NCBI GenBank assembly: GCA_035702985.1
Contig: DASSZD010000074.1
Coordinates: 1 to 59,206, forward strand
Length of the DNA: 59,206 bases
Origin: JAKAXG01 sp035702985
Lineage (GTDB): Bacteria > Actinomycetota > Acidimicrobiia > Acidimicrobiales > Palsa-688
Direction: 5' to 3'
Shown here: piece by piece, positions 5,551 to 13,608 of the stretch
Layout: every line of letters starts with the position of its first letter
How positions within the stretch are numbered: the stretch's first letter is position 1
Notes under the pieces: model-generated
Databases searched by the model: none
What the model saw: the letters and a program-made list of their open reading frames with translations, nothing else
What the model was told of the DNA's origin: nothing
Made by a program: the position numbers and the translations under genes

Positions 5551-7917
5551 ATGGATCTCCTGCGGCGGATCCTCAGGCGGCTGTTCGGCTCGGTGGTGCT
5601 GGCCTCGGTGACCTTCGTGGGCGCCCCTCTGGCGTTCGGGGCCACCGTGCTGGCCGGCCTCATCCTGCTGCCCCTACCGGCCGCCATCCCCGTCCCCAAG
5701 GCCAACCCGATCATCCAGCCGACCGTCATCTACGACCGCTACGGCCACCCGATCGCCACCCTGCAGTCCTTCGACAAGAACCTGCCGTTCACCGACGCCC
5801 AGGTGCCGCAGGTGCTGAAGGAGGCGGTGATCGCCGACGAGGACCGCAACTTCTACCACGAGAGCGGCATCGACATCCGCGGCACCATCCGGGCGGCCTG
5901 GGCCGACATCCGCAACCACGCCCCGGTGCAGGGCGGCTCGACCATCACCCAGCAGTACGTGAAGCTGGCCTACACCAACCGGTCCCGGACCCTGTACCGC
6001 AAGATCAGGGAGGCCATCCTGGCCAGCCAGCTGTCCCGAGTGGCCAGCAAGGAGCAGATCCTCTACCACTACCTGACGCTCATCTACCTGGGCGACGGCA
6101 ACTACGGGGCGGCGGCGGCCGCCGAGACGTATTTCCACGTGCCCATCAGCCAGCTGAACGCCTCCCAGGCCGCCACCCTGGCCGGGCTGATCCCGGCGCC
6201 CAGCGCCCGGGCCCCGGAGGAGCACCTGGCCGGGGCCGAGGTGGCCCGGGAACTGGTGCTCAAGAAGATGTACCAACAGCACTATCTGACCGACCCGCAG
6301 TACCAGGCGGCGCTGGCCGCCAAGCTCGCCCCGGCCGGCCCCAGTGCCCCGCCGGGGGCCACCGTCGTCTACCCCCAGGTGACGGCCACCGGGACCCGGT
6401 TCCCGGACTTCGTGGACTACACCACCAGGTGGCTCCAGGCCCACTTCCCGCAGTCGGTGCTCGAGACCGGCGGCCTCCGGGTGCAGACCACCCTCGACCC
6501 GGCCGTCCAGAACGACGCCACCGCGGTGGTGGCCGCCACCCTGGACGGCTCGGCCATGCCGGTGGACATGGCCCTGGCCTCGGTGGAACCGCAGACCGGT
6601 TTCGTGGAGGCCCTGGTCGGAGGCCGCGACTTCGGCGGCAACGGGCCCTACGAGAAGGACAACCTGGCCCTTGGAGGCTGCACCGCCGCGCCCTCCGGGG
6701 CCAGGGTGCAGGTGGGTGCCTCCTGCTGGGACGGCAGCATGATCACCGGAGGTGGGGGAGGGCGCCAGCCCGGATCGTCGTGGAAGCCGTTCACCCTGGC
6801 GGCCGCCTTCGAGAAGGGCATCCAACCCTCCACCGTGTACCAGGCGCCGTTCATCTACCAGATCCCCGGGTGCAAGGTGCCGGCCGGCCAGCCGGCGTCC
6901 GCCTGCCAGATCCACAACGACCCGGGTGAGGCCGGCGGCCCCCCGGTCGAGACCCTGGCCGAGGCCACCGCCCAGTCCACCAACACCGTCTACGCCCAGG
7001 TGGCTCAGCAGGTGGGGTGCGACCACGTGGCCGACACGGCCAAGAAGGCGGGCATCGAGACCGCCTACTACTCCACCCCGCCGTTCTACTACTGCGGCAC
7101 CTACGCCCTCGGCGAGCTGGGGGTGTCGCCGCTCGACATGGCCTCCGCCTACGGGGTGTTCGCCGACCACGGTCAGCGGGCCGCCCCCACTCCCATCCTG
7201 GAGATCGTCAACGCCCAGGGGAAGGTGCTGTTGGACAACATCAAGCACCGCCCCGGGACCACCGCCGTCATGGCCGCCCCGGTCGCCGACAACGTGACCA
7301 ACGTGCTCGAGGGGGTGCTCACCCACGGCACCGCCACGGTGGCCCAGCTGGGCCGGCCGGCGGCCGGCAAGACCGGCACCACCAACAACACCACCGACGC
7401 CTGGTTCGTCGGCTACACCCCCACCCTGTCGACCGCGGTGTGGATGGGCCGGGTGGACAGCGACGCCAAGTCGCTGGGACCGGTCACCGGCCAGCTCTTC
7501 AAAGGGGGCCCCTACTACGTCCCGCAGGTGTACGGCGGCACGTGGCCGGCCATCACGTGGAAGGAGTACATGCAGCTGGCGCTGGCCAACGTGCCGGTGA
7601 CCCCGTTCTCGGCGCCCGCGCCGCTGCAGACCCCGGCGGCCGCCGCCGCTCTGCAGGGGCGGGCCACCACCACCACGGCCGGGATCGCCCCGGGCGGCTC
7701 CGGCTACGCGCAGCCCACCCCCGACGGCGGCCCCTACACCGCCCCCGCTCCCACGCCGGTGGCCCCGCCGCCCCCGACGGCGGCGACCACCACCACCAGC
7801 ACCACGACGAGCACCACCGTGGCGCCGTCGAGCACCGCGCCACCCGGCTCCACCGGATCGTCCCTCCCCGGGTCGGGCGGCCCGGGCGGTCCCGGTCCGC
7901 CGGTCGGCCCCGGTTGA
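5551..7917 (+). CDS. ponA: Bifunctional class A penicillin-binding protein (GT51 + transpeptidase)
   Basis: A 788-residue peptidoglycan synthase. A short basic N-terminus and membrane anchor (about residues 12-45) precede a GT51 glycosyltransferase domain with the catalytic Glu97 motif EDRNFYHESG and the second motif GGSTITQQ (128-135). The transpeptidase domain has SSWK (S409 nucleophile), STN (476-478) and KTGT (607-610). It polymerises lipid II and cross-links stem peptides outside the membrane. The C-terminus is a long Pro/Thr/Ser/Gly-rich disordered tail of about 100 residues. No PASTA domain is apparent. ATG 5551 follows the Rieske gene closely. The neighbourhood resembles that of mycobacterial ponA2. 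Confidence 0.96.
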   Translation: MDLLRRILRRLFGSVVLASVTFVGAPLAFGATVLAGLILLPLPAAIPVPKANPIIQPTVIYDRYGHPIATLQSFDKNLPFTDAQVPQVLKEAVIADEDRNFYHESGIDIRGTIRAAWADIRNHAPVQGGSTITQQYVKLAYTNRSRTLYRKIREAILASQLSRVASKEQILYHYLTLIYLGDGNYGAAAAAETYFHVPISQLNASQAATLAGLIPAPSARAPEEHLAGAEVARELVLKKMYQQHYLTDPQYQAALAAKLAPAGPSAPPGATVVYPQVTATGTRFPDFVDYTTRWLQAHFPQSVLETGGLRVQTTLDPAVQNDATAVVAATLDGSAMPVDMALASVEPQTGFVEALVGGRDFGGNGPYEKDNLALGGCTAAPSGARVQVGASCWDGSMITGGGGGRQPGSSWKPFTLAAAFEKGIQPSTVYQAPFIYQIPGCKVPAGQPASACQIHNDPGEAGGPPVETLAEATAQSTNTVYAQVAQQVGCDHVADTAKKAGIETAYYSTPPFYYCGTYALGELGVSPLDMASAYGVFADHGQRAAPTPILEIVNAQGKVLLDNIKHRPGTTAVMAAPVADNVTNVLEGVLTHGTATVAQLGRPAAGKTGTTNNTTDAWFVGYTPTLSTAVWMGRVDSDAKSLGPVTGQLFKGGPYYVPQVYGGTWPAITWKEYMQLALANVPVTPFSAPAPLQTPAAAAALQGRATTTTAGIAPGGSGYAQPTPDGGPYTAPAPTPVAPPPPTAATTTTSTTTSTTVAPSSTAPPGSTGSSLPGSGGPGGPGPPVGPG

Positions 7918-7941
7918 GATGCTGCGGTGCGTCCACCGGTA

Positions 7942-7958
7942 GCCGGCCTCAGGCCGGC
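7942..7958. terminator. Hairpin terminator between convergent genes
   Basis: GCCGGCC-TCA-GGCCGGC is a perfect 7-bp stem located just after ponA, before the convergent gene ending at 8016. It has no U tract, which is usual in such GC-rich genomes. Confidence 0.5.
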
Positions 7959-8015
7959 GTCGGTCGCCGGCGATCCGGTGCGGCCAGCGGCGTCAGCGGG
8001 GTCAGGTCAGCGGCG

Positions 8016-8384
8016 TCAGTGGCGGCGCCGGCTGGCGTGCATGGCCCCGGCGCGCACCAGGACCCTGGTGGTGCTGACCCCGTCCCCGGTGCTGGTCACC
8101 TCGGTGCGCAGATCCTCGGGGGGCAGGGACTCGAGGTCGATCCCCCGGGAGGCCAGAAGGGCGGCGGCGATGAGCCGGGCGCTCTGGGCCACCTCGGGGG
8201 TACCGCCGGGGGTGCTCTCGACCACGATCCAGTCCGTCTGGGAGACCCGGTTGTAGTGGGTCGGCTGCCACTCGGTCTGGGTGGGGGGCCCGCCCCTCCT
8301 GCGTTCGGTGAAAACGCCCCACAGCATGAGCGTCGCCACGACCACCCAACAGACTGCGAAGCCGACTATCTCTGCTACTCCCAT
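8016..8384 (-). CDS. Small membrane-anchored protein of unknown function
   Basis: A 122-residue protein starting at ATG 8384, with GGAGGG upstream. One N-terminal transmembrane segment (about residues 4-23) is followed by basic residues (TERRR) and a soluble domain of about 90 residues, presumably cytoplasmic under the positive-inside rule. The tail is basic (ASRRRH). I do not recognise a family. It sits downstream of, and on the same strand as, the protease-like gene at 8489-9442, 104 bp apart, so the order of transcription is protease-like gene first, then this one. It converges on ponA. Confidence 0.7.
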   Translation of the reverse strand: MGVAEIVGFAVCWVVVATLMLWGVFTERRRGGPPTQTEWQPTHYNRVSQTDWIVVESTPGGTPEVAQSARLIAAALLASRGIDLESLPPEDLRTEVTSTGDGVSTTRVLVRAGAMHASRRRH

Positions 8385-8488
8385 GGGACCCTCCCTGCCG
8401 TAAGGGTACCGCAGGCGGGTACGGCGCGGCCCGGGCGATCGGTTCGCCACCACCGCTGCGGGGGAGCGGGCCCGGCCCGGGCCGGGCG

Positions 8489-9442
8489 TCAGTGGCCGCC
8501 GACCAGGGTGCCCCCGGGGCAGGACAGCACCTTGGCGCAGGCCGCCTGGACGTAGGGGACGTAGTAGACGCCGGTGGAGGTGAAGCCGAGCGGGGCGTAG
8601 CTGCGCGAGCCCACCGCCACCACCTGGCCGCTCGGGTTGACGACCGGGCCGCCCTGGAAGGCGGTGCCGATGGCGGCGGCCACGGCCAGCCCGCCGGCCG
8701 AGGCGTCGGCCACCAGGCCCTGGGTGAGCGAGGCCCCGGCGCTGCCCAGCCCCGACACCGCGAACAGCCGGTCGCCGGGCTGGGGGGACGGGTTGGTGGG
8801 AGCCGGGGTCAGGGGCGTCAGGTTCCCCTTGGCCAGGACCAGCAGGGCCAGGTCGTAGTGGGGGTCCCAGGTCTTGACGGTGACCGGGGTGTCGCTGTTG
8901 CCCTGGCGCACGTACACCGGGGGCCCCGGGGTGCGGGTGGCGGCCGCCACGGTGGTGTAGGAGGCGACGAGCAGCGACTGGGACGCGTCGGAGGAGATGA
9001 CGAAGGCGCTGCCCACCGAGGGCTGGCCGTTGGCGTCGAGGGTGTGGACGAAGAACACCGACGGAGCCAGCTGCTTGGTGAGGGAGGCCAGCTGCGACGG
9101 CCCCACCTGCTGGGCCTGAGCCGTCTTGAGCTGCTGGGCCACCTGCGCCCTGGCGTTGGCGGCGGCCGCGTTGATGTCGGCCTGGGCCTTGTCGAACTGG
9201 CTCTTGTAACCGGTGATCAGGGTGTTGACCCTCTTGTCGGTCTGGTTGAGCTTGTACTGGTAGTACGAGTACAGCACCACCCCGCTGAACCCGGCCCCGA
9301 TGGCGAACGCCAGGATCAGCACCGACACCCCGATCACGCTGCGGGGCAGCACCCGGTAGCGCAGCATGCCCCGGCGGGTGGTGGGGATGGGCGAAGCACC
9401 GGTCACGGGCTCCTCCGTCGGCCTACCCCTGAGTCTCAGCAT
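8489..9442 (-). CDS. Membrane-anchored trypsin-fold (HtrA-like) protein with degenerate catalytic triad
   Basis: A 317-residue protein: a cytoplasmic basic N-terminus, one transmembrane helix (about 35-60), a likely coiled stretch (65-125, rich in Ala/Gln/Lys) and a chymotrypsin-like domain (about 126-300). Compared with HtrA-type proteases the Asp survives (D197 in HYDLALL). The His position in the TNxHV-like segment is Thr164, and the GNSGGP serine motif reads AFQGGP, with Gln263 replacing Ser. It is therefore probably a non-proteolytic binding protein. The ATG at 9442 has a TAGCTT -10 box 7 bases upstream. C302 and C308 might form a disulfide outside the cell. No PDZ domain is seen. Confidence 0.78.
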   Translation of the reverse strand: MLRLRGRPTEEPVTGASPIPTTRRGMLRYRVLPRSVIGVSVLILAFAIGAGFSGVVLYSYYQYKLNQTDKRVNTLITGYKSQFDKAQADINAAAANARAQVAQQLKTAQAQQVGPSQLASLTKQLAPSVFFVHTLDANGQPSVGSAFVISSDASQSLLVASYTTVAAATRTPGPPVYVRQGNSDTPVTVKTWDPHYDLALLVLAKGNLTPLTPAPTNPSPQPGDRLFAVSGLGSAGASLTQGLVADASAGGLAVAAAIGTAFQGGPVVNPSGQVVAVGSRSYAPLGFTSTGVYYVPYVQAACAKVLSCPGGTLVGGH

Positions 9443-9449
9443 CCGCCCA

Positions 9450-9455
9450 AAGCTA
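9450..9455 (-). promoter_or_regulatory. -10 box TAGCTT, leaderless start of protease-like gene
   Basis: On the minus strand TAGCTT ends 7 bases before the ATG at 9442; no ribosome-binding site is visible between them. Confidence 0.5.
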
Positions 9456-9542
9456 CCGTGGCCGACCCGGCCGCCACCCGCATGTCCCCCGCCCGTCCAA
9501 TGGGGGGAGGGCGCCGTACCCGCCGCGTCTCCCCGGCGCCGG

Positions 9543-9548
9543 TAGCCT
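9543..9548 (+). promoter_or_regulatory. -10 box TAGCCT, leaderless start of MBL-fold gene
   Basis: GGTAGCCT lies 8 bases before GTG 9557, the same arrangement as the divergent gene on the other strand. Confidence 0.5.
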
Positions 9549-9556
9549 GCCCACCA

Positions 9557-10525
9557 GTGACCGGACCCGCCCCCGCCCCGTCCCCGCACCCGCCGGAGTG
9601 GCCGGCCGAACTCAGACCCGGAGCGGTCACCGAAGTGGCCGAGGGGGTGCGGCGGATCGTGGCCCCCAACCCGGGCATCATGACCGGTCCGGGCACCAAC
9701 ACCTATCTGATCGGCACCGACCGACTGGCCGTGATCGACCCCGGGCCCGACGACCCGGCCCACCTGGCTGCGGTGCTGGAGGCGGGACGCGACCGCATCG
9801 GCTGGATCCTGGTCACCCACAGCCACATCGACCACTCGCCCCTGGCCGCCGGGCTCCACCGCTCGACCGGCGCCCCGGTGATCGGCTTCGGGCCTCCCCC
9901 CCGGCTGGTCGGCACCGGCGGCCTGGACGCCCACGACGGCACCTTCTCCCCGGACCGCCGTCTCACCGACGGCGACCGGCTGGATCTGGGCGATTGCGCC
10001 CTGGAGGCGGTCTACACGCCGGGCCACACCTCCAACCACCTCTGCTTCGAGTTGGCCGGCACCGGGCTGCTCTTCTCCGGGGACCACGTCATGTCCGGGT
10101 CCACCGTGGTCATCGCCCCGCCCGACGGCGACATGGCCGTCTACATGGAGTCGCTGGAGAAGGTCCGGGGCCGGGATCCCCGCCGGATCGGCCCCGGGCA
10201 CGGGGCCATGATCGAGGATCCGGTGGCCGTGCTGGACTCCTACCTCCGGCACCGGATCGAACGGGAGATCCAGGTGCTGGCCGCCCTGCCGCCGGGCGGA
10301 GGCCCGGGTGAGCGGATCGAGACCCTGGTCGGTGCCATCTACGTCGACGTGCCGGCTGCGCTGCATCCGGTGGCCCGGTACTCGGTGTGGGCCCACCTGA
10401 GGAAGCTGGCCGCCGAGGGGCTGGCCGCCTCGCCCGATCCCGACGACATCGAGGCGCCGTGGACGGCGTCGCCGCCCGCCCGGCCGCGCCCCGGGGCAGG
10501 CGATGGCGGCGGGGGCGGCGAATAA
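9557..10525 (+). CDS. Metallo-beta-lactamase-fold hydrolase (LACTB2/Rv3677c-like)
   Basis: A 322-residue MBL-fold enzyme. The metal site HSHIDH is at residues 88-93; a further histidine follows in YTPGHTSNH and an aspartate region in FSGDHVM. The N-terminal NPGIMTGPGTNTYLIG segment and the C-terminal winged-helix-like region (VGAIYVDVPAALHPVARYSVWAHL) are typical of the LACTB2-like subgroup, some of which are RNases or thioesterases. GTG 9557 fits the leaderless -10 box. In mycobacteria a homologue lies in the same neighbourhood as the ArsA pair, whiB4 and ponA2, supporting conserved synteny. Confidence 0.88.
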   Translation: MTGPAPAPSPHPPEWPAELRPGAVTEVAEGVRRIVAPNPGIMTGPGTNTYLIGTDRLAVIDPGPDDPAHLAAVLEAGRDRIGWILVTHSHIDHSPLAAGLHRSTGAPVIGFGPPPRLVGTGGLDAHDGTFSPDRRLTDGDRLDLGDCALEAVYTPGHTSNHLCFELAGTGLLFSGDHVMSGSTVVIAPPDGDMAVYMESLEKVRGRDPRRIGPGHGAMIEDPVAVLDSYLRHRIEREIQVLAALPPGGGPGERIETLVGAIYVDVPAALHPVARYSVWAHLRKLAAEGLAASPDPDDIEAPWTASPPARPRPGAGDGGGGGE

Positions 10526-10546
10526 CAGGACACGGGCCTATCACCT

Positions 10547-11260
10547 ATGCACGACAACCCCCGCTCCACCCACCTGGATCTGGAGTCCGCCGCCGCGGTT
10601 CTGGGTCTCCCCTCGGCCGCCGTCGACGCCCTGGCGGCGTGCGGCTACGTCGCGGCCAGCCGGGGAGCGGACGGGGCGCTCAGGTTCGCCCCGTCGGACC
10701 TGAAGGCGTTCGTGGCCCGCAACGCCGAGAACGGGTCCGGTTCCGGCCTGCTCGACCGGGTCCTCGACCCCGCCGTCCCGGCCGCCCGTCCGCCGGGACC
10801 GGCCCGGGAGGACATGAAACCCGAGGAGCTGGTGGATCTGCTCGACGAGCGGGCCGAGGTCATGGCCCGCCGGGTGTTGATGATGCTGAGCACCATCAAC
10901 CCCGACGTGGCCGGGTGGACCGACGGCCAGAAGTCCAAGTTCGTGCAGCACACCAGATCCCGGTTCGAGTCGCTGCTGGCGGTGGCCGCGCTCGGCACCG
11001 AGCTCGAGGAGTCGGTGTACGAGGACCTGCGCGGCATAGGGGCGGCCGCCGCCCACTCGTCGACCGACCTGCGCCGGCTCCTGGTGATCCTGCGCATGTC
11101 CCGGGACCTGGTGGTGCAGAACGCCGTGGAGCTGGCCGACGCCGACGGACGCCACGGCGGCTACGCCCTGTCGCTGCTGCTCACCCGCATCCTGCCGGCC
11201 ATGGACCGGATCAGCGACGCCATCTCGAACGGCTACTGGGAAGCGCTGTTCGCTTCCTGA
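10547..11260 (+). CDS. Helical protein with MerR/excisionase-like N-terminal domain
   Basis: A 237-residue protein beginning 21 bases after the MBL-fold gene. Residues about 10-58 look like a small MerR/excisionase-type DNA-binding fold (AAAVLGLPSAAVDALAACGYV, then a wing and FAPSDLKAFV). Residues about 85-235 are all helical, with a heme- or sensor-like helical bundle feel (RSRFESLLAVAALG, ILRMSRDLVVQN), perhaps distantly RsbR-N-like. No catalytic motif is seen. It may be a one-component regulator, but this is weak inference. Its last 28 bases overlap the 3' end of the convergent mrp gene. Confidence 0.6.
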   Translation: MHDNPRSTHLDLESAAAVLGLPSAAVDALAACGYVAASRGADGALRFAPSDLKAFVARNAENGSGSGLLDRVLDPAVPAARPPGPAREDMKPEELVDLLDERAEVMARRVLMMLSTINPDVAGWTDGQKSKFVQHTRSRFESLLAVAALGTELEESVYEDLRGIGAAAAHSSTDLRRLLVILRMSRDLVVQNAVELADADGRHGGYALSLLLTRILPAMDRISDAISNGYWEALFAS

Positions 11261-12420
11261 GCGGGCCCGGCGGCGCCGGCCGCCGCTTCCACCGCGTCCA
11301 GCATGCGGGCCGTGCAACTCTCGATCTCCACCACCGGGGCCACGTCGAGCACGGCGTCCACCAGGGCGGCGAACACCTTCTCGGCCGGCCCGCCGCTCAC
11401 CGCTGCCGGGCTACCCCGGTCGCCGCCGGTCGACACCTCCGCCTGGATGGGGATCCGGGCCAGCAGGGGGGCCCCGATCTCGGCGGCCAGCCTCTCCCCG
11501 CCCCCCGATCCGAACAGCTCGTAGCGGTCCCCGTGCTCGCACTCGAAGCCGCTCATGTTCTCGATCACCCCGGCCACCCGCAGGTAACCCTTGCGGGCCA
11601 TGTCGGCGGCCCGGGCCGCCACCTTCTGGGCGGCCAGGGCGGGGGTGGTGACGATGAGCATCTCCGCCCGGGGCAGCATCCGGGCCAGACCCATCTGGAC
11701 GTCGCCGGTGCCCGGCGGCATGTCGACCAGCAGGTAGTCCAGGTCCCCCCAGGCCACGTCCTCCAGGAAGTGCTGGACCCCGCGGATCAGGATCAGGCCC
11801 CGCCACATGATGGCCTCGTCCTCGGGTGACAGGAATCCCATGGAGACCACCCGCACCACCCCGTCACCGAACGGCTTGGCCAGCGGCTCTATGCGCAGCT
11901 TCTCCCCGTCCGGGCCCCGGCTGGCGCCCAGCGCCCCGTCCATGCCCAGCATCCGCGGCACGGAGAACCCGGCGATGTCGGCGTCGAGCAGACCGACCAC
12001 GTAGCCGCGGGCGGCCAGGCCGGCGGCCAGGTTGACCGTCACCGACGATTTGCCCACCCCGCCCTTTCCCGACGAGACGGCCAGCACCCGGGTCCGGCCC
12101 GGGATGTCGGTGGCCGCCGGCCGCTCCCGCGCCCGCTCCCGGGCCCGGGCCATCAGGGCCTTCTTCTGGGCCGGGGACATCTCGGTGGTGCGCACCTGCA
12201 CCGACGACACCCCCTCCAGGCTGCCGATGCGCGCCTTCACGTCCCGGGAGATCTGCGAACGCAACGGGCAGCCGGCCGTGGTGAGGGCCACCTCGACCGT
12301 GACCGTCCCGTCGGCGGCCACCTGGGCCCCCTGGTACATGCCCAGATCGACCAGGTCGTTGCCGAGCTCGGGGTCTATCACCCCCCTCATGGCCGACCGG
12401 ACCGCCTCTTCGCTGACCAC
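11233..12420 (-). CDS. mrp: Mrp/ApbC-type Fe-S cluster carrier ATPase
   Basis: A 395-residue protein: an N-terminal MIP18/DUF59 domain (about 1-80, with DPELGNDLVDLG and Cys51), then a P-loop ATPase with deviant Walker A GKGGVGKS (118-125), LLDADIAG and the DMPPGTGD motif. Family members bind and transfer [4Fe-4S] clusters. The CxxC that often follows MSGF is reduced here to a single Cys (ECEHGD), so cluster binding may differ. GTG 12420 is the only start that retains the full DUF59 domain. It is divergent from a SufR-like repressor, a strong contextual hint for a role in Fe-S assembly. Confidence 0.92.
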   Translation of the reverse strand: MVSEEAVRSAMRGVIDPELGNDLVDLGMYQGAQVAADGTVTVEVALTTAGCPLRSQISRDVKARIGSLEGVSSVQVRTTEMSPAQKKALMARARERARERPAATDIPGRTRVLAVSSGKGGVGKSSVTVNLAAGLAARGYVVGLLDADIAGFSVPRMLGMDGALGASRGPDGEKLRIEPLAKPFGDGVVRVVSMGFLSPEDEAIMWRGLILIRGVQHFLEDVAWGDLDYLLVDMPPGTGDVQMGLARMLPRAEMLIVTTPALAAQKVAARAADMARKGYLRVAGVIENMSGFECEHGDRYELFGSGGGERLAAEIGAPLLARIPIQAEVSTGGDRGSPAAVSGGPAEKVFAALVDAVLDVAPVVEIESCTARMLDAVEAAAGAAGPAQEANSASQ

Positions 12421-12444
12421 GCCGAACAGTGTACGGCTGGTCGG

Positions 12445-12450
12445 TAGTCT
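12445..12450 (+). promoter_or_regulatory. -10 box TAGTCT, leaderless start of sufR-like gene
   Basis: GGTAGTCT ends 6 bases before GTG 12457, within the 36-bp gap between the divergent mrp and sufR-like genes. Confidence 0.5.
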
Positions 12451-12456
12451 TGCCCG

Positions 12457-13185
12457 GTGGACCGGCAGACCCTGATCCGGGTTCTCGCCGATCGCTCCCG
12501 CCACTCGGTGTACCAGAGCCTGGCGGGTGGGAGCGGGCCGGCGACCATCGGCGAGATCGCCGACCGGTTGGACCTGCACCCGAGCACGGTGCGCCTCCAC
12601 CTGGAGAAGCTGCGCGACGCCGGCCTGGTCGAGGCCGCGCCCGACCGGCACGGCTCGGTGGGCCGCCCCCAGCTGCTGTGGCGGGCGTGCTGGACGGGCC
12701 CGTCCCTCGGTCTGGAGCCGGGCGGCATCAGGATGCTGGCCCACCTGCTGGCCGATCTGGCCGCCCTGGACCCCGCCGCATCCGAGCGGGCCCGCGACGT
12801 GGGCCGCCGGCGCGCCGCGGAGCTGCTGTCGGGGGTCGGGACCGAGGGGCCCCGCCGGCCGGCCCCCGGCGGGGGGGTGGAGGCGGCGGTCGACCGGCTG
12901 GCCCAGCTCGGGTTCGACCCGGCGGTGGAGTCCGGCCCCAGCGGGGACGCCGACGGCGGGGCGGGAGGCGCCGGGGGCGGTGCGGACGGGCGGGAGGGCC
13001 GGGACGTGATCGCCTTCACCAGCTGCCCGTTCCGGGAGCTGGCCGTCCTCTACCCCGACCTGGTCTGCCAGCTGCACCGGGGCCTGACCGCCGCCCTGCT
13101 CGAGGAGGCGGGCGTGACGCTGGAGGGCTTCTCCACCCTGGTGGATCCCGACCCGTGCCGGGCCGAGATATCGATCAACGCCTGA
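12457..13185 (+). CDS. sufR: SufR-like winged-helix Fe-S repressor
   Basis: A 242-residue regulator. The N-terminal winged helix-turn-helix (about 29-62, IGEIADRLDLHPSTVRLHLEKLRD) belongs to the ArsR/DeoR-like group. The C-terminal half carries three cysteines (C190 in TSCPF, C204, C234) with spacing close to that of SufR, which uses them to bind a cluster and repress Fe-S biogenesis genes. A Gly/Ala/Asp-rich linker lies at 155-182. Neighbours are mrp (divergent) and an A-type carrier gene downstream, which agrees with regulation of Fe-S assembly. No suf operon is in the window. Confidence 0.82.
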   Translation: MDRQTLIRVLADRSRHSVYQSLAGGSGPATIGEIADRLDLHPSTVRLHLEKLRDAGLVEAAPDRHGSVGRPQLLWRACWTGPSLGLEPGGIRMLAHLLADLAALDPAASERARDVGRRRAAELLSGVGTEGPRRPAPGGGVEAAVDRLAQLGFDPAVESGPSGDADGGAGGAGGGADGREGRDVIAFTSCPFRELAVLYPDLVCQLHRGLTAALLEEAGVTLEGFSTLVDPDPCRAEISINA

Positions 13186-13192
13186 TCGTGGG

Positions 13193-13225
13193 TAGCATGA
13201 AGGCCAGGTGGCGCTGATGGCGCCA
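13193..13225 (+). promoter_or_regulatory. Promoter -10 TAGCAT and palindrome before the A-type carrier gene
   Basis: TAGCAT (13193-13198) sits just after the sufR-like stop. A perfect inverted repeat, TGGCGC-n5-GCGCCA (13209-13225), covers the predicted transcription start region. This would suit repression by the adjacent SufR-like protein; an RNA hairpin in the leader is the alternative. Confidence 0.4.
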
Positions 13226-13248
13226 GTTCGAAGATTCAGGAGGACCCG

Positions 13249-13599
13249 GTGACCACCACCGAAACCAACACCGCCCCGTCCATCTCCCTGACCGACACCG
13301 CCGTCACCAAGGTGGCGGAACTGCTCGAGCAGGAGGGGAACCCGGAGCTGGCCCTGCGGGTGGCTGTCCGTCCCGGCGGCTGCTCCGGCTTCAGCTACGA
13401 GATGTTCTTCGATTCCGACATCGCCGACGACGACGTGGCCTCCAGCTTCGGCCCGGTCAGGGTGGTGGTGGACCCGAGCAGCGCCAGCCTGCTGCAGGGC
13501 GCCACCCTGGACTTCAAGGACGGGCTGCAGGGCGCCGGGTTCAGCATCAACAACCCCAACGCCAGCCGCACCTGCGGCTGCGGGAACTCCTTCAGCTGA
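13249..13599 (+). CDS. A-type Fe-S cluster carrier (IscA/SufA/ErpA family)
   Basis: A 116-residue protein with the three invariant cluster ligands C45 (PGGCSGFSY), C109 and C111 (CGCGNSFS). It accepts and delivers [2Fe-2S] or [4Fe-4S] clusters to apoproteins. The start GTG 13249 is preceded by AGGAGG at 13238-13243. Upstream lie the SufR-like repressor and a palindromic candidate operator. The stop TGA 13597-13599 is in the same frame as the following Fe-S protein, with no conventional start codon between, so the two frames are separated only by this stop. Confidence 0.95.
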   Translation: MTTTETNTAPSISLTDTAVTKVAELLEQEGNPELALRVAVRPGGCSGFSYEMFFDSDIADDDVASSFGPVRVVVDPSSASLLQGATLDFKDGLQGAGFSINNPNASRTCGCGNSFS

Positions 13600-13608
13600 C
13601 CCCCGCCG

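Noticed and set aside
5674..7326. Long open frame on the minus strand opposite ponA (550 codons)
   Set aside because: It is a shadow frame caused by high GC; ponA on the plus strand has all its motifs, and the antisense product is low-complexity and Gly/His/Val-rich.
13597..13599. TGA between the A-type carrier and the Fe-S protein as a selenocysteine codon
   Set aside because: The carrier ends naturally with its CGCGNSFS motif and there is no hairpin of SECIS type just after the TGA.
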